DNA of 64,000 nucleotides, taken from contig CAJNDS010000668.1 in assembly GCA_905221605.1 (NCBI GenBank), positions 703,555 through 767,554 of the forward strand, given 5' to 3'. The position numbers were made by a program, and so were the translations under genes. The DNA is from Symbiodinium natans. Lineage: Eukaryota > Sar > Dinophyceae > Suessiales > Symbiodiniaceae. Positions 9,701 to 19,629 of this stretch are shown here, piece by piece. A model generated the notes under the pieces. The model had not been told where the DNA came from. It worked only from the letters and a program-made list of their open reading frames with translations, and ran no database searches. Every line of letters begins with the position of its first letter. Position 1 is the first letter of the stretch.

Positions 9701-12700
9701 GTTCGGCAGATTTCACGGGGCTGTGTGTTGGCGTGTCCTTGCGCATGTTGCCGTGTTTAGAGGGTATATGGGTATTTCCCAAAGTAGGGGTAGCCCTAAA
9801 TATACCCCGCAAGATTCTATAACCCTTATTACATGAACCCCCAGTTGGCTAGCACATACTTCCATGCCCAAGCGCTGAGGCCTGAACAGTATAATCTCCG
9901 CCATCCCGCCCGCCCCTGTATCAAATTTAAAACATGACATCATGACAATATATTTGTATCTTACAGCGGGTGTATTTTACTCGATAGGCCCTTAGGACAT
10001 TTCAAATTCCCCCTTATTGGGTTTAAGAGGATCAGATTTTAGGAATATTTGTTCGGATGGTTTTAGGGGCCATCCGAGTTAAGGAATGTTGCTTCAACTC
10101 CTCCGAGGGTACTTTCATGGGCCCTGAATATGGTCCCTAACGTCCTTTAAAGGGTTCTGATGCTTAGGCCCCTGAATTTGTGTATGGTATAGAAGGGATA
10201 GAAGGGTACCTTTTTGGGGTCCATACTAAGGGACCATGCAAGCTACCCTTAATTGGATCTCCTCTCTGGGCACCTAAACCCTAAACCCTAAAAACCCTGA
10301 GAGACGGAGGCTCAAAGTCCGCCGCGACGGCCGCATCCATGATCTTGAGGCGGAAGGGTTCCGCTCATGGGCTAGGATGCTAAACCCTAAACCCTAAACC
10401 CTAAACCCCCTTATACTAACAGCTCACGAATAGGGATTATTACAGGGCAGCCCAAGCTAGGGCCCGGTGTGGTTCAAAAGGGCCAAGGGGCCTAGAGTTT
10501 GGGATCGCTTGATCTTCTTTCGGGTCGGCTGATGGTGCATCATGGAATCTAGGTCAGCTCCCCCGACAACTGGCGGCTAGTTGAGCTATGGTCCCTGTTG
10601 AGGTCCCTCTCTATATACCTTATACATAGGATAAAGACGTGAAACCCGAAACCATGTCGCCCAAAACCCGGAGCCCCAAATCCTAAACCCGAAACCTCAA
10701 ACCTTGAACCCCAAAATCCTACAGGGTGAGTTCTCTAAATTATTCTCCCCAGGTGCCCTAAATGCTACAGTTTAGGATTTAGGGTTTAGGGTAACCCTAA
10801 ACCCTATAAACCCTAAACACCAAAAGGGACCACAAATTTAGAGCAGTAACTCAAAATCCTAAGCCCTCAGCCCGAACAACGTAGGCGCGACCTTAGTCTC
10901 GAAACCCCGGTCGGTAGCTTTGGCGGGGTTTAGGGTTTAGGGTTCAGGGTTTAGGGTTTATGCTTAAAGCCCCGTTAGCAGAACAGAGTGGGTATCATGT
11001 TGTCGCTAAAGAGAGTTCCGGGGCGCTTTGCATGGTTGCACTGTTACGATTCAGGGTTTAGGGCTTAGGGTTTGGGCCAAACCCTAAGAAGACAAATGAT
11101 ACTCATGATGGGAGTATTTGTAGTTACCTTAATTCTTCTTCAATAGCCGCGCGAATTCTTGCTTCTGCATCAATTTATTTACGAACAGGGAATATTGCAA
11201 GGTCACAACCCTGGAACTTGCCCTAGATCCCTAAACCCTGGGCAACTGATACAGAGAGCCCAGACCCTGTGAACGCGCCGTGCTTGATGCAATTGTAGCC
11301 CCAAACCTAAAGCCTTAAACCCCACACCGACCTGAATCCCAAAATGCGGAACTCGGTGTAGCCATATGTACTGCTATCATCAGCTCCTAGACCCAGCTAG
11401 ACAGAGTGAGTCCGGATGCAAAGCCTAGGGTTTAGGGTTTAGGGTTTAGAGTTTAGGGTTTAGTGTTGGGGCTGCAAATCCCAAAACTCCAAACACCCTG
11501 ATCTACTTCTTGCAAGCCAATAGCCTTGACCCTAAATCCTGCATGGTCATTTCTCTCAACAATGGTCCCTTTTGCATCACTCGGAATTGTAAGAAAACCC
11601 CTTGCCTACACCCTATAGACCCGAACCGGTGACGGCTAGGCGACCGGTAAAAATCCCTAAACCCTAAAACTTAAACCCTAAACCCTAAACCCTAAACCCT
11701 AACCATAAACCCTAAACCCTAAACCCTAAAACCTAAACCCTAAACCCTAAACCCTAAACCCTAAACCCTAAACCCTAAACCCTAAACCCTAAACCCTAAA
11801 CCCTAAACCCTAAACCCTAAACCCTAAACCCTAAACCCTAAACCCTAAACCCTAAACCCAACCCTGCTTGTTCTACATCGGCCCATGACTAGGTCAGACT
11901 CCGCCCCTCCACGCACCTCGTTCCGCCTGGTGGCCCAGTCGATGGCATTTTAGGGTTTTTCTGTGTTGGTGTACATACAGGGTACAAGGACTTAGGGTAC
12001 TGGGCCTTCGGGCTTGGGCTTGCACGTTTTGATGGTTGTTTCAGGCTTCAGGTAGGGTTTGGCGGCTCAGGCGTCTGGCGTTGGAATTGTTTTCCTCGAA
12101 GTGCGGGGCCAAGTTTTCAGGTTCAGGGCTTGGGGTAGGGAAAAGCCCAACACTCTCAAAAGAGCTTAGCTTATCGGAGGTGGGCTACGACGATGCCCAC
12201 ATGAAGCTTCTACTTCCAAACAATGAATAGAAACAAGTACGCACACACGCGCGCACGCACGCACCCAGCACGCACGCACGCACAGACAGACAGACAGACA
12301 TACATTCATACATATATAAAAGTTCATTTGCTAATTTATTTGTTCTGTATCAACACGGACATGTGTGTGTGCAAGCAAATACATATATACACATATACAT
12401 ATCATAGAAGTATGTACATATATACATATATTAATATATATATATATGTGTGTGTGTATGTATGTATGTAATGTATGTAATGTATGTAATGTAATGTATG
12501 TAATGTATGTATGTATGTATGTATGTAATGTATGTAATGTATGTAATGTATGTAATGTATGTAATGTGTAATGTATGTAATGTATGTAATGTATGTAATG
12601 TATGTAATGTATGTAATGTATGTAATATGTAATGTATGTAATGTATGTAATGTATGTAATGTATGTAATGTATGTAATGTATGTAATGTATGTAATGTAT

Positions 12701-15700
12701 GTAATGTATGTAATGTATGTAATGCATGTACTGTATGTAATGTATGTAATGTATGTAATGTATGTATGTACGTGTTTTTTCATCTCTGGGTGGAGCTTGA
12801 CAATAGAACCAATAATGTATTGCACTGTGATGTTGGGTGTGTATAGGAACCCCCTAAGCGAAAGTGATCTTGCAGATCCTCCTAGGGTTTCGAGAGGGAC
12901 ACAGGGATCCTCATTCTGATTTGAAGTTTATTCCTTGGCCAGGTGTAGTGGGCTCTTTCGGGTAGAAGCATCCCAACGAGCCCAATAGGCCTTATGTAAG
13001 GAATATTCCTTAAATCATACTAAGGATCCCTATATAGTTCAAGGAATATTGCTTAGTTAAGGGGTTTGGGGCTCTCTGGGATGACTGCTGTCCCAGGCGC
13101 TGCCTCTATCGCAACAGCGTGACCATCGAGCCACTCGAGCCCGCACGAGGGGGGTTCTTGGCTTTCGCTTTGAGGGCCGGTCCATGCAGTTTGTCGATGA
13201 GATACTCAAATCTATCATCACAACCCTATCCATACATACATACATACATATATATATATATACATACATACATACATACAGGGTGTATATATATACATAT
13301 ATATATATATAGGGTATATATATATATATATTATGTACATATATCGACTTGGGCATGTGTAAGCGCCTCTATAGGCCCGAGTATTACGTCTTCGCCGGCC
13401 TCGTCTTCACCCCGCTGACCGCAGCTTCCCCAGAGCGCTCACCGGCTCAGGGGTTGGGGGTTTGGGATTTGGGGTCTAGCGTTAGGGTTTAGGGTTTAGG
13501 GTTTAGGGTTTAGGGCTTAGGGCTTAGGGCTTAGGGCTTAGGGCTTAGGGTGGTGTTTGAGGTCCGCTCTTCAGTGATTGTATCATGGGTTCCCCCTACG
13601 ACCCTTACTACACCCGTTTTCAGGTTCCTAGTGTAGTGAGGGGGGTAGTGGGGAAACCCATGATTGCAGGGTTCGGATTTACGGGGTCAGGATTGAAGAA
13701 TTTCACTTTTTTGGGTCATAGGGGTTCAGGGTTTGAAGTCTTGCTGTCGGGCTTAGAGTTTAGAGCATAAGGTCGTCTTAGGGCTTATGGCTGCCTGAGA
13801 CAGAATCAGAAAGTGCATGATGTATGTGCAAAATTCGGTTTGCGTGCCCTAAACCCTAGCCCCTAAATCCTAAACCCTAAACATCAGCCGGGTAGCTGCT
13901 CCATGGGCAGAGTTATGTTTCTACCGGGGGTTTTCCTCACAGAGAAATGGCGCCGAAAGCATTCAGGGAGATGAATGGGCTCAGTGGTGTTCTTTGTCGG
14001 GTTTAGGTTTTAGGTTTAGGGTTTAGGGTTTAGGGTATAGGGTTTAGGGTTCAGGGTTCAGGGTTTAGGGTTTTGGGTTTAGATCATGCAGCAGAAGCCC
14101 TGAACCCTAAGCCCTTCTTGGCAGCTAGGATCTCCATCCCCAGCCCTACAAGCAGCACTCTCAAACCCTGGTGAAGTCCTCGCCACAAGCGTTGGAAGGC
14201 CCATTCTTGTGTCGTTCTGCCCTGAACCCGAAGCCCGAAAGCCTCACCCTCCCTTGCTTGGAAGCCCTGTTGACTTCGTAAGCAGGATTTAGGGTTTGGG
14301 GTTTAGGGTTTAGGGTTAGTAAGTTGGGTTATGGGAATATAGCAGGATTTCTAGGGGTTCAAAAGAGCTTCCGAGTAGGAGTAAATCAGCACCAACATCG
14401 GGATGGCTTTATACCCTGTATACTACTACAACCCTTGCTAGGGTTCCAACAGTACGAATCTCAGTTCTCTGGGGTGAACTCAAAACCCTAACCCCAAACC
14501 CCAAACCCCAAACCCCAAACCCCAAACCCCAAACCCCAAACCCCAAACCCCAAACCCCAAACCCCCAAACCCTAAACCCTAAACCCCTCCCCCCCCCCCC
14601 CCCCAAGAAATCAAAACAAAAGAAACAACGTGGAGTAGCCTGGTTACAGGCTGACTTCTTGGAGCAAGCCTGGCCTTCGTCGCAGGAGCTCATGGGCCTT
14701 GGGGTATCAGTCTGTTAGGGTGTAGGGTTTAGGGTTTAGGGGTTAGGGGTTTAGGGTTTAGGGGTACAGGGGGGGTATGGTTGAAGGGTTTTGGGGCTTC
14801 AAGGCTTTCAGGGGCTTTGGCTCTAGGGCTTTTTTGGTTTTTGGGGTTCCAGGCGTTCTGGTTTAAGGACGGCGAGGACTTTAGGGCTTCCAGGGGGTTG
14901 TGGTTTTGGACTGCCAAACTTGCAGACTGTCCAAGCCACACCTTAAGCGCCATGAGCCCTGAACCTACCCCCCCCCCCCCCCTACGGTTTAGGGTTTAGG
15001 GTTTAGGGTTTAGGTTTTAGGGTTTAGGGTTTAGGGTTTAGGGTTTAGGGTTTAGGGTTTAGGGTTTAGGGTTTAGGGTTTAGGGTTTGCGAAGCTGCCG
15101 GAAGGATCGGCCTGCTCACCTCATGGTCTTGTTCCACAGGCCTTTCCGGGCATGACCTGAGCTGGTTCTTTAAAGGGAACGAGGGGGGGCCCTGTATCTA
15201 CCCTTTAAGGGGCTACATAAGGTACCTCATTCACTCATTCCCTCCAAAGACCCATGTTTAGAATCCCCCAAACCCCAAACCCTAAAACCCTAAACCCTAA
15301 AACCCTAATGTTGGGGAGGGCGGGGCGGGGCAGGGGGGCGCTCGAAGTGAGGTCGGCCAGAGCATCGTTAGATTTACTGCACTGTGGGTGTCCTAAGCCC
15401 TAAACCCCAAACCCTGCACCCTCTGAAGCCCTAGACCCTAAACCCTAAACCCTAAACCCTAAACCCTCAAACCCTCAAACCCTCAAACCCTCAAACCCTC
15501 AAACCCTCAAACCCTCAAACCCTCAAACCCTCAAACCCTCAAACCCTCAAACCCTCAAACCCTCAAACCCTCAAACCCTCAAACCCTAAACCACAACCCA
15601 GGCGCCTCTCAACTGTTACGAAAGCCCAGGGAGCGCGGAGGCCCTACAGAGGCCTTTGTCCTCCTCCGAAGCTGAGAGCCTGACAGCACCAAGCACTTCG

Positions 15701-16377
15701 TTCGGGCTTAGGGTTTAGGGTTTAGGGTTTAGAGTTTAGGGTTTGGGGTTTAGGGTTTAGGGTTTAGGTTTTAGAGGACTCTACAGGTGCCTTAAACACT
15801 CCGCCGCCAGGGGGGTCATGACGCCCGACCGGCGGCAAGCAATTGCCCGACACCTGGTCTGCTTTTGGGGTTTCGGGGGTTTGGGGGGTTTGGGGGTTTT
15901 GGGGTTTGGGGTTTTGGGGTTTTGGGGTTTTGGGGTTTTGGGGTTTTGTCGTTTTGGGGTTTTGGGGTTTAGGGTTTAGGGTTTAGGGTTTAGGGCTGGC
16001 TCTTCTGTCTCAGAGCGCGAAATGCTCAGGGCTTAGTATGGGGGTTGGAATAACTACTAGTAGTAGTATTCCCTTGATGGTGGTCCCTTTGTAATTATAC
16101 TCTAGCAACCCCGCCAAAAGGCCTATGCTAGTTATAAAGGCCCTAAACTTGTAGTCCTAAATCCTAATCCCTAAACAATAAACCTATTCTAATTGTTAAG
16201 GCCTCTATTTGGGATGGGAATACAGTGTGACCCCTCCACCCGATCCCCAGCCTGAAGTGTGAGAAGACATAGGGTTTAGGGTGTAGGGTTTAGGGTTTAG
16301 GGTTTAGGGTGGCCGTGCCTGCCTCCCACTCCCACGTGCAGATTCTGCTGAACATCCTGGCGGATGACGTGAATGCA
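6784..16377 (+). CDS. Plant-type DEG/HtrA serine protease, PDZ and C-terminal exons (partial)
   Basis: Exon fragments in the order expected for DEG9-like proteases: 6784-6873 (ETGVLIMSVNRASLA), 7560-7580 (KGDVLLQ), 7926-8000 (VGKYKVDNFGAVRM), probably 8031-8075, 10302 to ~10365 (RRRLKVRRDGRIHDLEAE), about 13340-13443 (PEYYVFAGLVFTPLT) and 16342 to ~16377 (ILLNILADDVNAG). The first three are phase-compatible and rebuild a PDZ domain (GVL...GDVLL...DxGxV). The YYVFAGLVFTPLT and VLADDVNAGY-like motifs are characteristic of plant-type DEG proteins. The His-Asp-Ser protease domain was not found with confidence; 6515-6580 (AMVKRF, NLLDGEEFPEYGG) may be the segment just before PDZ1. No C-terminal stop was located. 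Exons are 21-110 nt with introns of 0.3-3 kb full of repeats. It may be a functional gene or a decayed one. Confidence 0.5.
8828..8921 (+). mobile_element. Family A MITE
   Basis: Arms contain TACTAACAGTCCTTAATAGG and a complementary CCTCTTAAGGGGCTGGTAGT. The outer ends are degraded. Confidence 0.6.
9980..10078 (+). mobile_element. Family E element, relative of RAP introner 1
   Basis: Ends are CTCGATAGGCCCTTA and TTAGGGGCCATCCGAG. The interior shares TATTGGGTTTAAGAGGA and CAGGAATATTT-like segments with introner 1. Flanks TTTA (9976-9979) and TTAA (10079-10082) suggest a short duplication. It is not inside a recognised exon. Confidence 0.6.
11655..11860 (+). repeat. Longest CCCTAAA interstitial telomere-like array
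   Basis: About 205 bp, nearly pure CCCTAAA with a few one-base variants at the 5' side. It is interior to the window and flanked on both sides by unique sequence. Confidence 0.9.
12237..12310 (+). repeat. ACGC/ACAG microsatellite
   Basis: Short runs of ACAC, GCAC and ACAG units directly after an open frame ending at TAG 12230. Confidence 0.8.
12460..12775 (+). repeat. TGTATGTAA minisatellite
   Basis: More than 30 tandem copies of a 9-bp unit TGTATGTAA with occasional 4-bp expansions. The long open frames reading MYVMYV or HYIHYI on both strands are by-products. Confidence 0.9.
12978..13079 (+). mobile_element. Family C MITE
   Basis: Starts GAGCCCAATAGGCC and ends GGGGCTCTCTGGG; the arms carry AAGGAATATTCCTTAAATCA and CAAGGAATATTGCTTAGTTA. 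Other family C copies are at about 27018-27225, 34788-34905, 38205-38325 and 42365-42467. Confidence 0.65.
13218..13342 (+). repeat. TATA/CATA microsatellite
   Basis: Alternating TACA and TATA runs end at the 5' edge of the DEG exon at about 13340. Confidence 0.85.
13340..13443 (+). CDS. DEG protease exon with YYVFAGLVFTPLT
   Basis: This is the strongest single DEG exon, reading YIDLGMCKRLYRPEYYVFAG and then LVFTPLT. It directly abuts a TATA/TACA microsatellite (13220-13342), and no clean AG is seen at its 5' edge except inside that microsatellite. The true start of the exon is therefore unclear. Confidence 0.6.
14985..15088 (+). repeat. TTTAGGG array
   Basis: About 14 units following a C run; the unique island at 15080-15155 follows. 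Confidence 0.9.
15463..15582 (+). repeat. CCCTCAAA variant array
   Basis: About 15 identical 8-bp units of CCCTCAAA, flanked on both sides by normal CCCTAAA units. Confidence 0.9.
15893..15968 (+). repeat. TTTTGGGG variant array
   Basis: Eight-base GGGGTTTT units graded into TTTAGGG on the 3' side. This resembles hypotrich-type telomere sequence but is interior. Confidence 0.85.
16342..16377 (+). CDS. DEG protease exon with ILADDVNAG
   Basis: A classical pyrimidine-rich acceptor (CTCCCACTCCCACGTGCAG) precedes ILLNILADDVNAG, the family's conserved segment before the second PDZ domain. The frame stays open to about 16430. The donor could be the GC after GTGAATGCAG or lie further on. Confidence 0.55.
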
Positions 16378-16429
16378 GGCCGGTTTGCACAAGAAAGCAC
16401 CGAGCCCAAGACAAAGACCAAAGCCTCTT

Positions 16430-16482
16430 TAGGCCCTAAGGCCCTAAGGCCCTAAGGCCCTAAGGCCCTAAGGCCCTAAGGG
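16430..16482 (+). repeat. GGCCCTAA variant array joined head-on to TTTAGGG
   Basis: Six GGCCCTAA units switch directly into GGGTTTAGGG units at about 16480, so the orientation changes without a spacer. Confidence 0.8.
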
Positions 16483-16797
16483 TTTAGGGTTTAGGGTTTA
16501 GACCCGAATCTAGGGTTCGGAATAACTACTCATAATTTTCCCTCATAGTCACTTGATATCTATACTACAAAACCCCCAAAGCCCTATTCACTCTTGCTTG
16601 GCGTTGTCAGCCCTTTGGAGTAACTCCCTGTTACTGCGTGCTGCAGCGCCGATGTGGCCCTTCTGTCTGCTCTGCTCGGCTCTGGAAGTCTAGATCCCCG
16701 CTTTCGGGTCGTAGTCACTGAGATGACACAAGCGCTGTGCAGCTCAAGACGCCTTTGCACAAGACTTGTGTGGGTCTCCTACTAGTATATTGGGCAT

Positions 16798-17187
16798 GTG
16801 CGTAAGGGGTTCATTATCACGTACAACCCACTTAAGCTTGCAGTGGTCGAGGTTGTGCTCAATAAGGTCGAGGGCGACGCAGGGAGAGGCTCAGAATGTC
16901 TTAGCTGCATGGGCGGCGGCATGCGGGCCCAGAACTTGCTGTGGCGAAGCCCCTTCAGGTTCTTGGCGACGCGCATCAGTGGACAGTCACGTACCTCCTC
17001 GACCAGCTTGTCAGTCCCTAAGGCTGTCGATGCCTTCCAGTACGCATCGCGGGAAGAGGAACGGATCGTGAAGACTACGCTGCATGAGTTGGGAACGCAA
17101 TCGGACATGAAGCTCTCGCTGAAGGTCTACCACTTCCAAGAACTGCCGCTCGACTGTTTTATGCATTCGAAGCACTCGGTTGGCTGA
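16798..17187 (+). CDS. Possible 5' exon of the RAP gene
   Basis: An open frame of 129 codons ends at TGA 17185-17187, just upstream of the RAP exons and in a comparable GC-rich style. A GT donor at 17179 paired with an AG at 17291-17292 would join it in phase to FQEQYR at 17293. Between them lie two imperfect ~50-bp copies (about 17194-17246 and 17247-17292), each containing GGGCCCAAT and ending TTCCGAG, so this intron is not a clean introner. No domain is recognised. Other frames are also open, so the strand is inferred from the neighbour. Confidence 0.35.
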   Translation: MRKGFIITYNPLKLAVVEVVLNKVEGDAGRGSECLSCMGGGMRAQNLLWRSPFRFLATRISGQSRTSSTSLSVPKAVDAFQYASREEERIVKTTLHELGTQSDMKLSLKVYHFQELPLDCFMHSKHSVG

Positions 17188-17292
17188 ATTGTTTGACTGA
17201 TGCACATCGTAGCGGGCCCAATGCTTTTACAAAGGGGTTCCGAGTTTGATGCATATCGGAGGGGGCCCAATACTTTTTAAAGGGTTTCCGAG

Positions 17293-19629
17293 TTTCAAGA
17301 ACAGTACAGGTCCCGTACATCCCTGTCGGACGAGACCCTGCGGCGGGACTCGCGGTACGTGCGCCTGAAGCAAGACTTGCGAGACGAGGTGTCCAAGCTA
17401 TCACCTGCGCAGCTCGTAGCAGCAATGGTCTCCAGCGGCCGTTTGAGTGTGCGTGAGAAAGCACTTTGGTGGGATTTGGCGCGTGCAGTGGAGAGGCATA
17501 CCGTCAAAACGCGCAGTGGCTTACCAGGCTTGCAGCACTCGCAGATCTGTTTGGTCATGTATTCCCTGGGCAAGGCCGGCATCAAAATCAAAGATCGCTT
17601 CTACTTCCGCCATTTCAAGCTCATGATCAAACATGCGGAGGTTTGGACAGAGTTTGATATGGCATGGATCTTGTATGCGATGCGCAAGCGCAGGCTGAAG
17701 CCGCATTTTGAGGATGACATAAAGCATCGACTGTGGGCCCAAGTGACCCGCGCCGTAGCAGCATACTTCAACCAGAAGCTGCATTTCATATCGCCACAAG
17801 GTATTGTTTTCATCCTGTACGAGTTTGCGAAGCAAGGACTGTACCCAGGTGAGTCAATCTTCCGGGCAGGTCGCCGAGTTCGCAGGCATATCGGTTCTTT
17901 GAGCAACAAAGCCTTGGTGTGCCTTGCAGTGGTGCTAGCCCGGTTCGACTGGCCGCAGCGGCGTTTGCTGAAGAAGCTGAGCGCGGAGGTCGTCCAGTCA
18001 CGACGCTTGGTGCAGCTGCACCCCAACATGCTGGCCGTGATTTTGCACGCCTATGCAAGGTTAGGAGTTCGTGACCTAGCCCTCTTAGAAGGCACCACCG
18101 ACAAGCTTTCTCGATCCACCGAGAAGATGGCCCGCAGGTCCACCACGATGGTGGCCTACTCCCTAGGTCGATTGGGGGTGCGTGGGCCCATGTGGAAGCC
18201 ACTTGCAGATCGAATCTTGGTAGGCCCTTGGGGATATTTCATATTTTCCCTTAATTGGGTTTAAGAGGACCCCATTCAGGAATATTTTTCAGAGGGTATT
18301 TAAGGGCCCTCCTAGGAATTTCTGAGCAGATCGACTACTACCCGCCCCTGGAGCTTGCCTTGATCGCACATGCTTTTGGCAAGGCCTCCGTGCGTGAGCG
18401 GAGCCTCCTGGAGGGCCCGCTCTCGGACGCCGCCCCTATATCCCCCTTGAGAACTTTTTTTAAAAAATTTGTTTATATAACACCCAAGAGGATATTTAAA
18501 AACATATTTTTATTAAGGTTCTAAGGGGAGTATAGGCCCTGGGCAGCATTAGTGGCTTCACCCCGAAGCACGTGGCCTGCCTGCTGGATGGTTTGACCTT
18601 GGCAGGTTGCTTACGGGAAGATGTGTTCCTTGGTAGCCCAGTGGTACCCTTTACCTTTTTTGGTTTTGGGTTCGCTTATAAAGTAACCAACTCAGAAAGA
18701 CTGCCCTTATTGTAGGATGATTACTGGTCTACCAAGGTTCAGTGCCTTCATGGAGGAGTATATTCGCCTGGGTTCCATCGGTGGTCGGCAGCGGCAGCTG
18801 ATGATGGCCCGGATCCTCTTCGCGGTCCTGCTGGAGCGCAAGCACCTGCTGGAAAACCGGAGTGCAGCATGGCAGCCACTGCTGAGTCGGATTCAGCATG
18901 CCCCTGTGGACGCAGTGCCTCTGCCGCACCATCGGGAACTCGCCAGCTGCGCCGTGGCTCTGTCGCTGGATGCCCGCCCACGTCGGCGCAGGGGACCTTA
19001 CGTCGTGGACCTGCACGTGCCGGTGGACGCGCACGTTCCTGCAGCCGAGGGAGCCAAGCGTGTTATCTCAGGCTTGGCAGTCCATCTCATGGCCGAGGCA
19101 GAGTTTTGCCCTTTGACCGGGGAGCTCCTCGGACCCACTCGACTGCGACGGCGCCAGTTGCTTACTTAGACAACAGTTGAATTTTGCAACTTCTTTAAAG
19201 TTCGGTTTCCTTATACTTAGTACAGTTTAACCTTTATTCCCCTTGGTTATTATTGGAGAGTAAGGTTGGAGCGCATGGGATGGCAGCACTTGGGACTTCG
19301 GCGTAAGGAGTGGTTGGCGCTGCCTGACACTGAGGCAAGGGTCTCTGCTTTGGAGGCCCTGCTGCTACTTAGTAGCCCAGTGGTACCCTTTTTCCTTTTT
19401 TGTTGTTTTTGTTGGTTCAAGGTTCCCTTACAAAGTAGCCAACCCCCAAAAGAGTACCCATATCATAAGATGGTTAGTACCAAGGCTGGAGCATGTTCCG
19501 CTGCGCCGCCGTCCTGTTGCGGAGCAAATGGCACTCTTGCCGGAAGGGCAGTCCACACAGCCAGGCCTTCTGTCTGCCGGCTCAACAAGCAACAGCTTGG
19601 AGAGCGGTTCTGAGAATCTCAGTAGTTGA
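17293..19629 (+). CDS. RAP-domain protein with helical repeats, six exons split by five introners
   Basis: Exons as read: 17293-18211, 18316-18431, 18536-18624, 18737-19156, 19265-19363, 19485-19629 (TGA 19627-19629). Lengths sum to 1788 nt, so the frame closes exactly: 595 codons plus stop from the first assigned base. The first two thirds are tandem ~36-38-residue helical units of the type found in RNA-binding RAP/OPR-like proteins, for example LHPNMLAVILHAYARLGVRD and YYPPLELALIAHAFGKASVR. The C-terminus is a RAP domain: GPYVVDLHVP, then TRLRRRQLERMGWQHLGL and KEWLAL, the last part assembled across two introns. RAP proteins of alveolates and algae usually act on organelle RNA, so a mitochondrial or plastid RNA-processing role is inferred. 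The N-terminus is uncertain: an upstream open frame at 16798-17178 may be the first exon, joined by a GT-AG intron 17179-17292. A 70-residue tail after the RAP domain is Ser/Gly rich. The frame closes over five independent intron removals, which is strong support; transcript data are lacking. Confidence 0.85.
18212..18315 (+). mobile_element. Introner 1 of the RAP gene (family E), GA-AG intron
   Basis: Target duplication GAAT at 18212-18215 and 18316-18319. The element runs 18216-18315 with inverted ends CTTGGTAGGCCCTT and AAGGGCCCTCCTAG. Removing 18212-18315 (104 nt) restores a continuous frame reading ADRISEQIDYY. The donor GA is the first two bases of the target duplication and the acceptor AG is the element's last two bases. 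A diverged relative lies at 9980-10078. Confidence 0.8.
18432..18535 (+). mobile_element. Introner 2 of the RAP gene, GC-AG intron
   Basis: Target duplication GCCC at 18432-18435 and 18536-18539. Element ends are CTATATCCCCCTTGAGAAC and GTTCTAAGGGGAGTATAG, which are inverted repeats with few mismatches. Excision of 104 nt gives the in-frame join SDAALGSISG. The interior is AT-rich, unlike the GC-rich exons. Confidence 0.8.
18625..18736 (+). mobile_element. Introner 3 of the RAP gene (family D), GT-AG intron
   Basis: Target duplication GTTC at 18625-18628 and 18737-18740. Element 18629-18736 has ends CTTGGTAGCCCAGT and ACTGGTCTACCAAG. Removing 112 nt restores REDVFSAFMEEY in frame. Other family D copies are at 577-669, 19368-19484 and 21666-21781. 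Confidence 0.85.
19157..19264 (+). mobile_element. Introner 4 of the RAP gene, GT-AG intron inside the RAP domain
   Basis: Target duplication GTTG at 19157-19160 and 19265-19268. Element 19161-19264 begins CTTACT and ends AGTAAG. Splicing out 108 nt joins LRRRQL to ERMGW, rebuilding the conserved RAP core; without removal the frame stops at once. The inverted repeat is short and no second copy was noticed in the window. Confidence 0.8.
19364..19484 (+). mobile_element. Introner 5 of the RAP gene (family D), GC-AG intron
   Basis: Near-identical target duplication, GCTA at 19364-19367 and GCTG at 19485-19488. Element 19368-19484 has ends CTTAGTAGCCCAGT and TTAGTACCAAG. Removing 121 nt gives the in-frame join LEALLLEHVPLRR. 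The same family as introner 3 thus sits twice in one gene, once with a GT and once with a GC donor. Confidence 0.75.

Larger units (their letters stand above)
8080..13330. other. Long DEG intron territory with arrays, MITEs and microsatellites
   Basis: Contents: family A MITE 8828-8921, TATA microsatellite and C run 9230-9330, CCCTAAA arrays 9375-9515, family E element 9980-10078, a T-to-C array junction at 10760-10820, the longest CCCTAAA array 11655-11860, AC/GCAC and TATG microsatellites 12237-12775, and a family C MITE 12978-13079. Exon-like islands without homology: 8680-8828, 9842-9937, 10960-11054 (PLAEQSGYHVVAKESSGALC), 11318-11388 and 13110-13230 (GRSMQFVDEILKSIITTL). Confidence 0.55.
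13450..16330. other. Array region between the last two DEG exons
   Basis: This holds variant telomere-like arrays: TTAGGGC 13514-13551, CCCCAAA 14497-14565, TTTAGGG 14985-15088, CCCTCAAA 15463-15582, GGGGTTTT 15893-15968. Open islands without homology include 14649-14702 (ADFLEQAWPSSQELMGLG), 15338-15397, 15602-15708 and 15776-15862 (CLKHSAARGVMTPDRRQAIA). Some may be DEG exons between the FAGLVF and DDVNAG motifs. Confidence 0.5.

Noticed and set aside
11126-11171. Minus-strand exon ARIRAAIEEELR with a perfect GTAACT donor
   Set aside because: Only 46 nt, and the + strand is open through the same stretch. No neighbouring minus-strand exon was found.
12223-12919. Open frames of up to 164 codons on both strands
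   Set aside because: Translations of the TGTATGTAA and TATG repeats (MYVMYV, HYIHYI), with no biased codon use or homology.
17521-18202. Minus-strand open frames of 104-142 codons opposite the RAP gene
   Set aside because: Shadow frames of GC-rich coding sequence; only the + frame shows the helical repeats and RAP domain.
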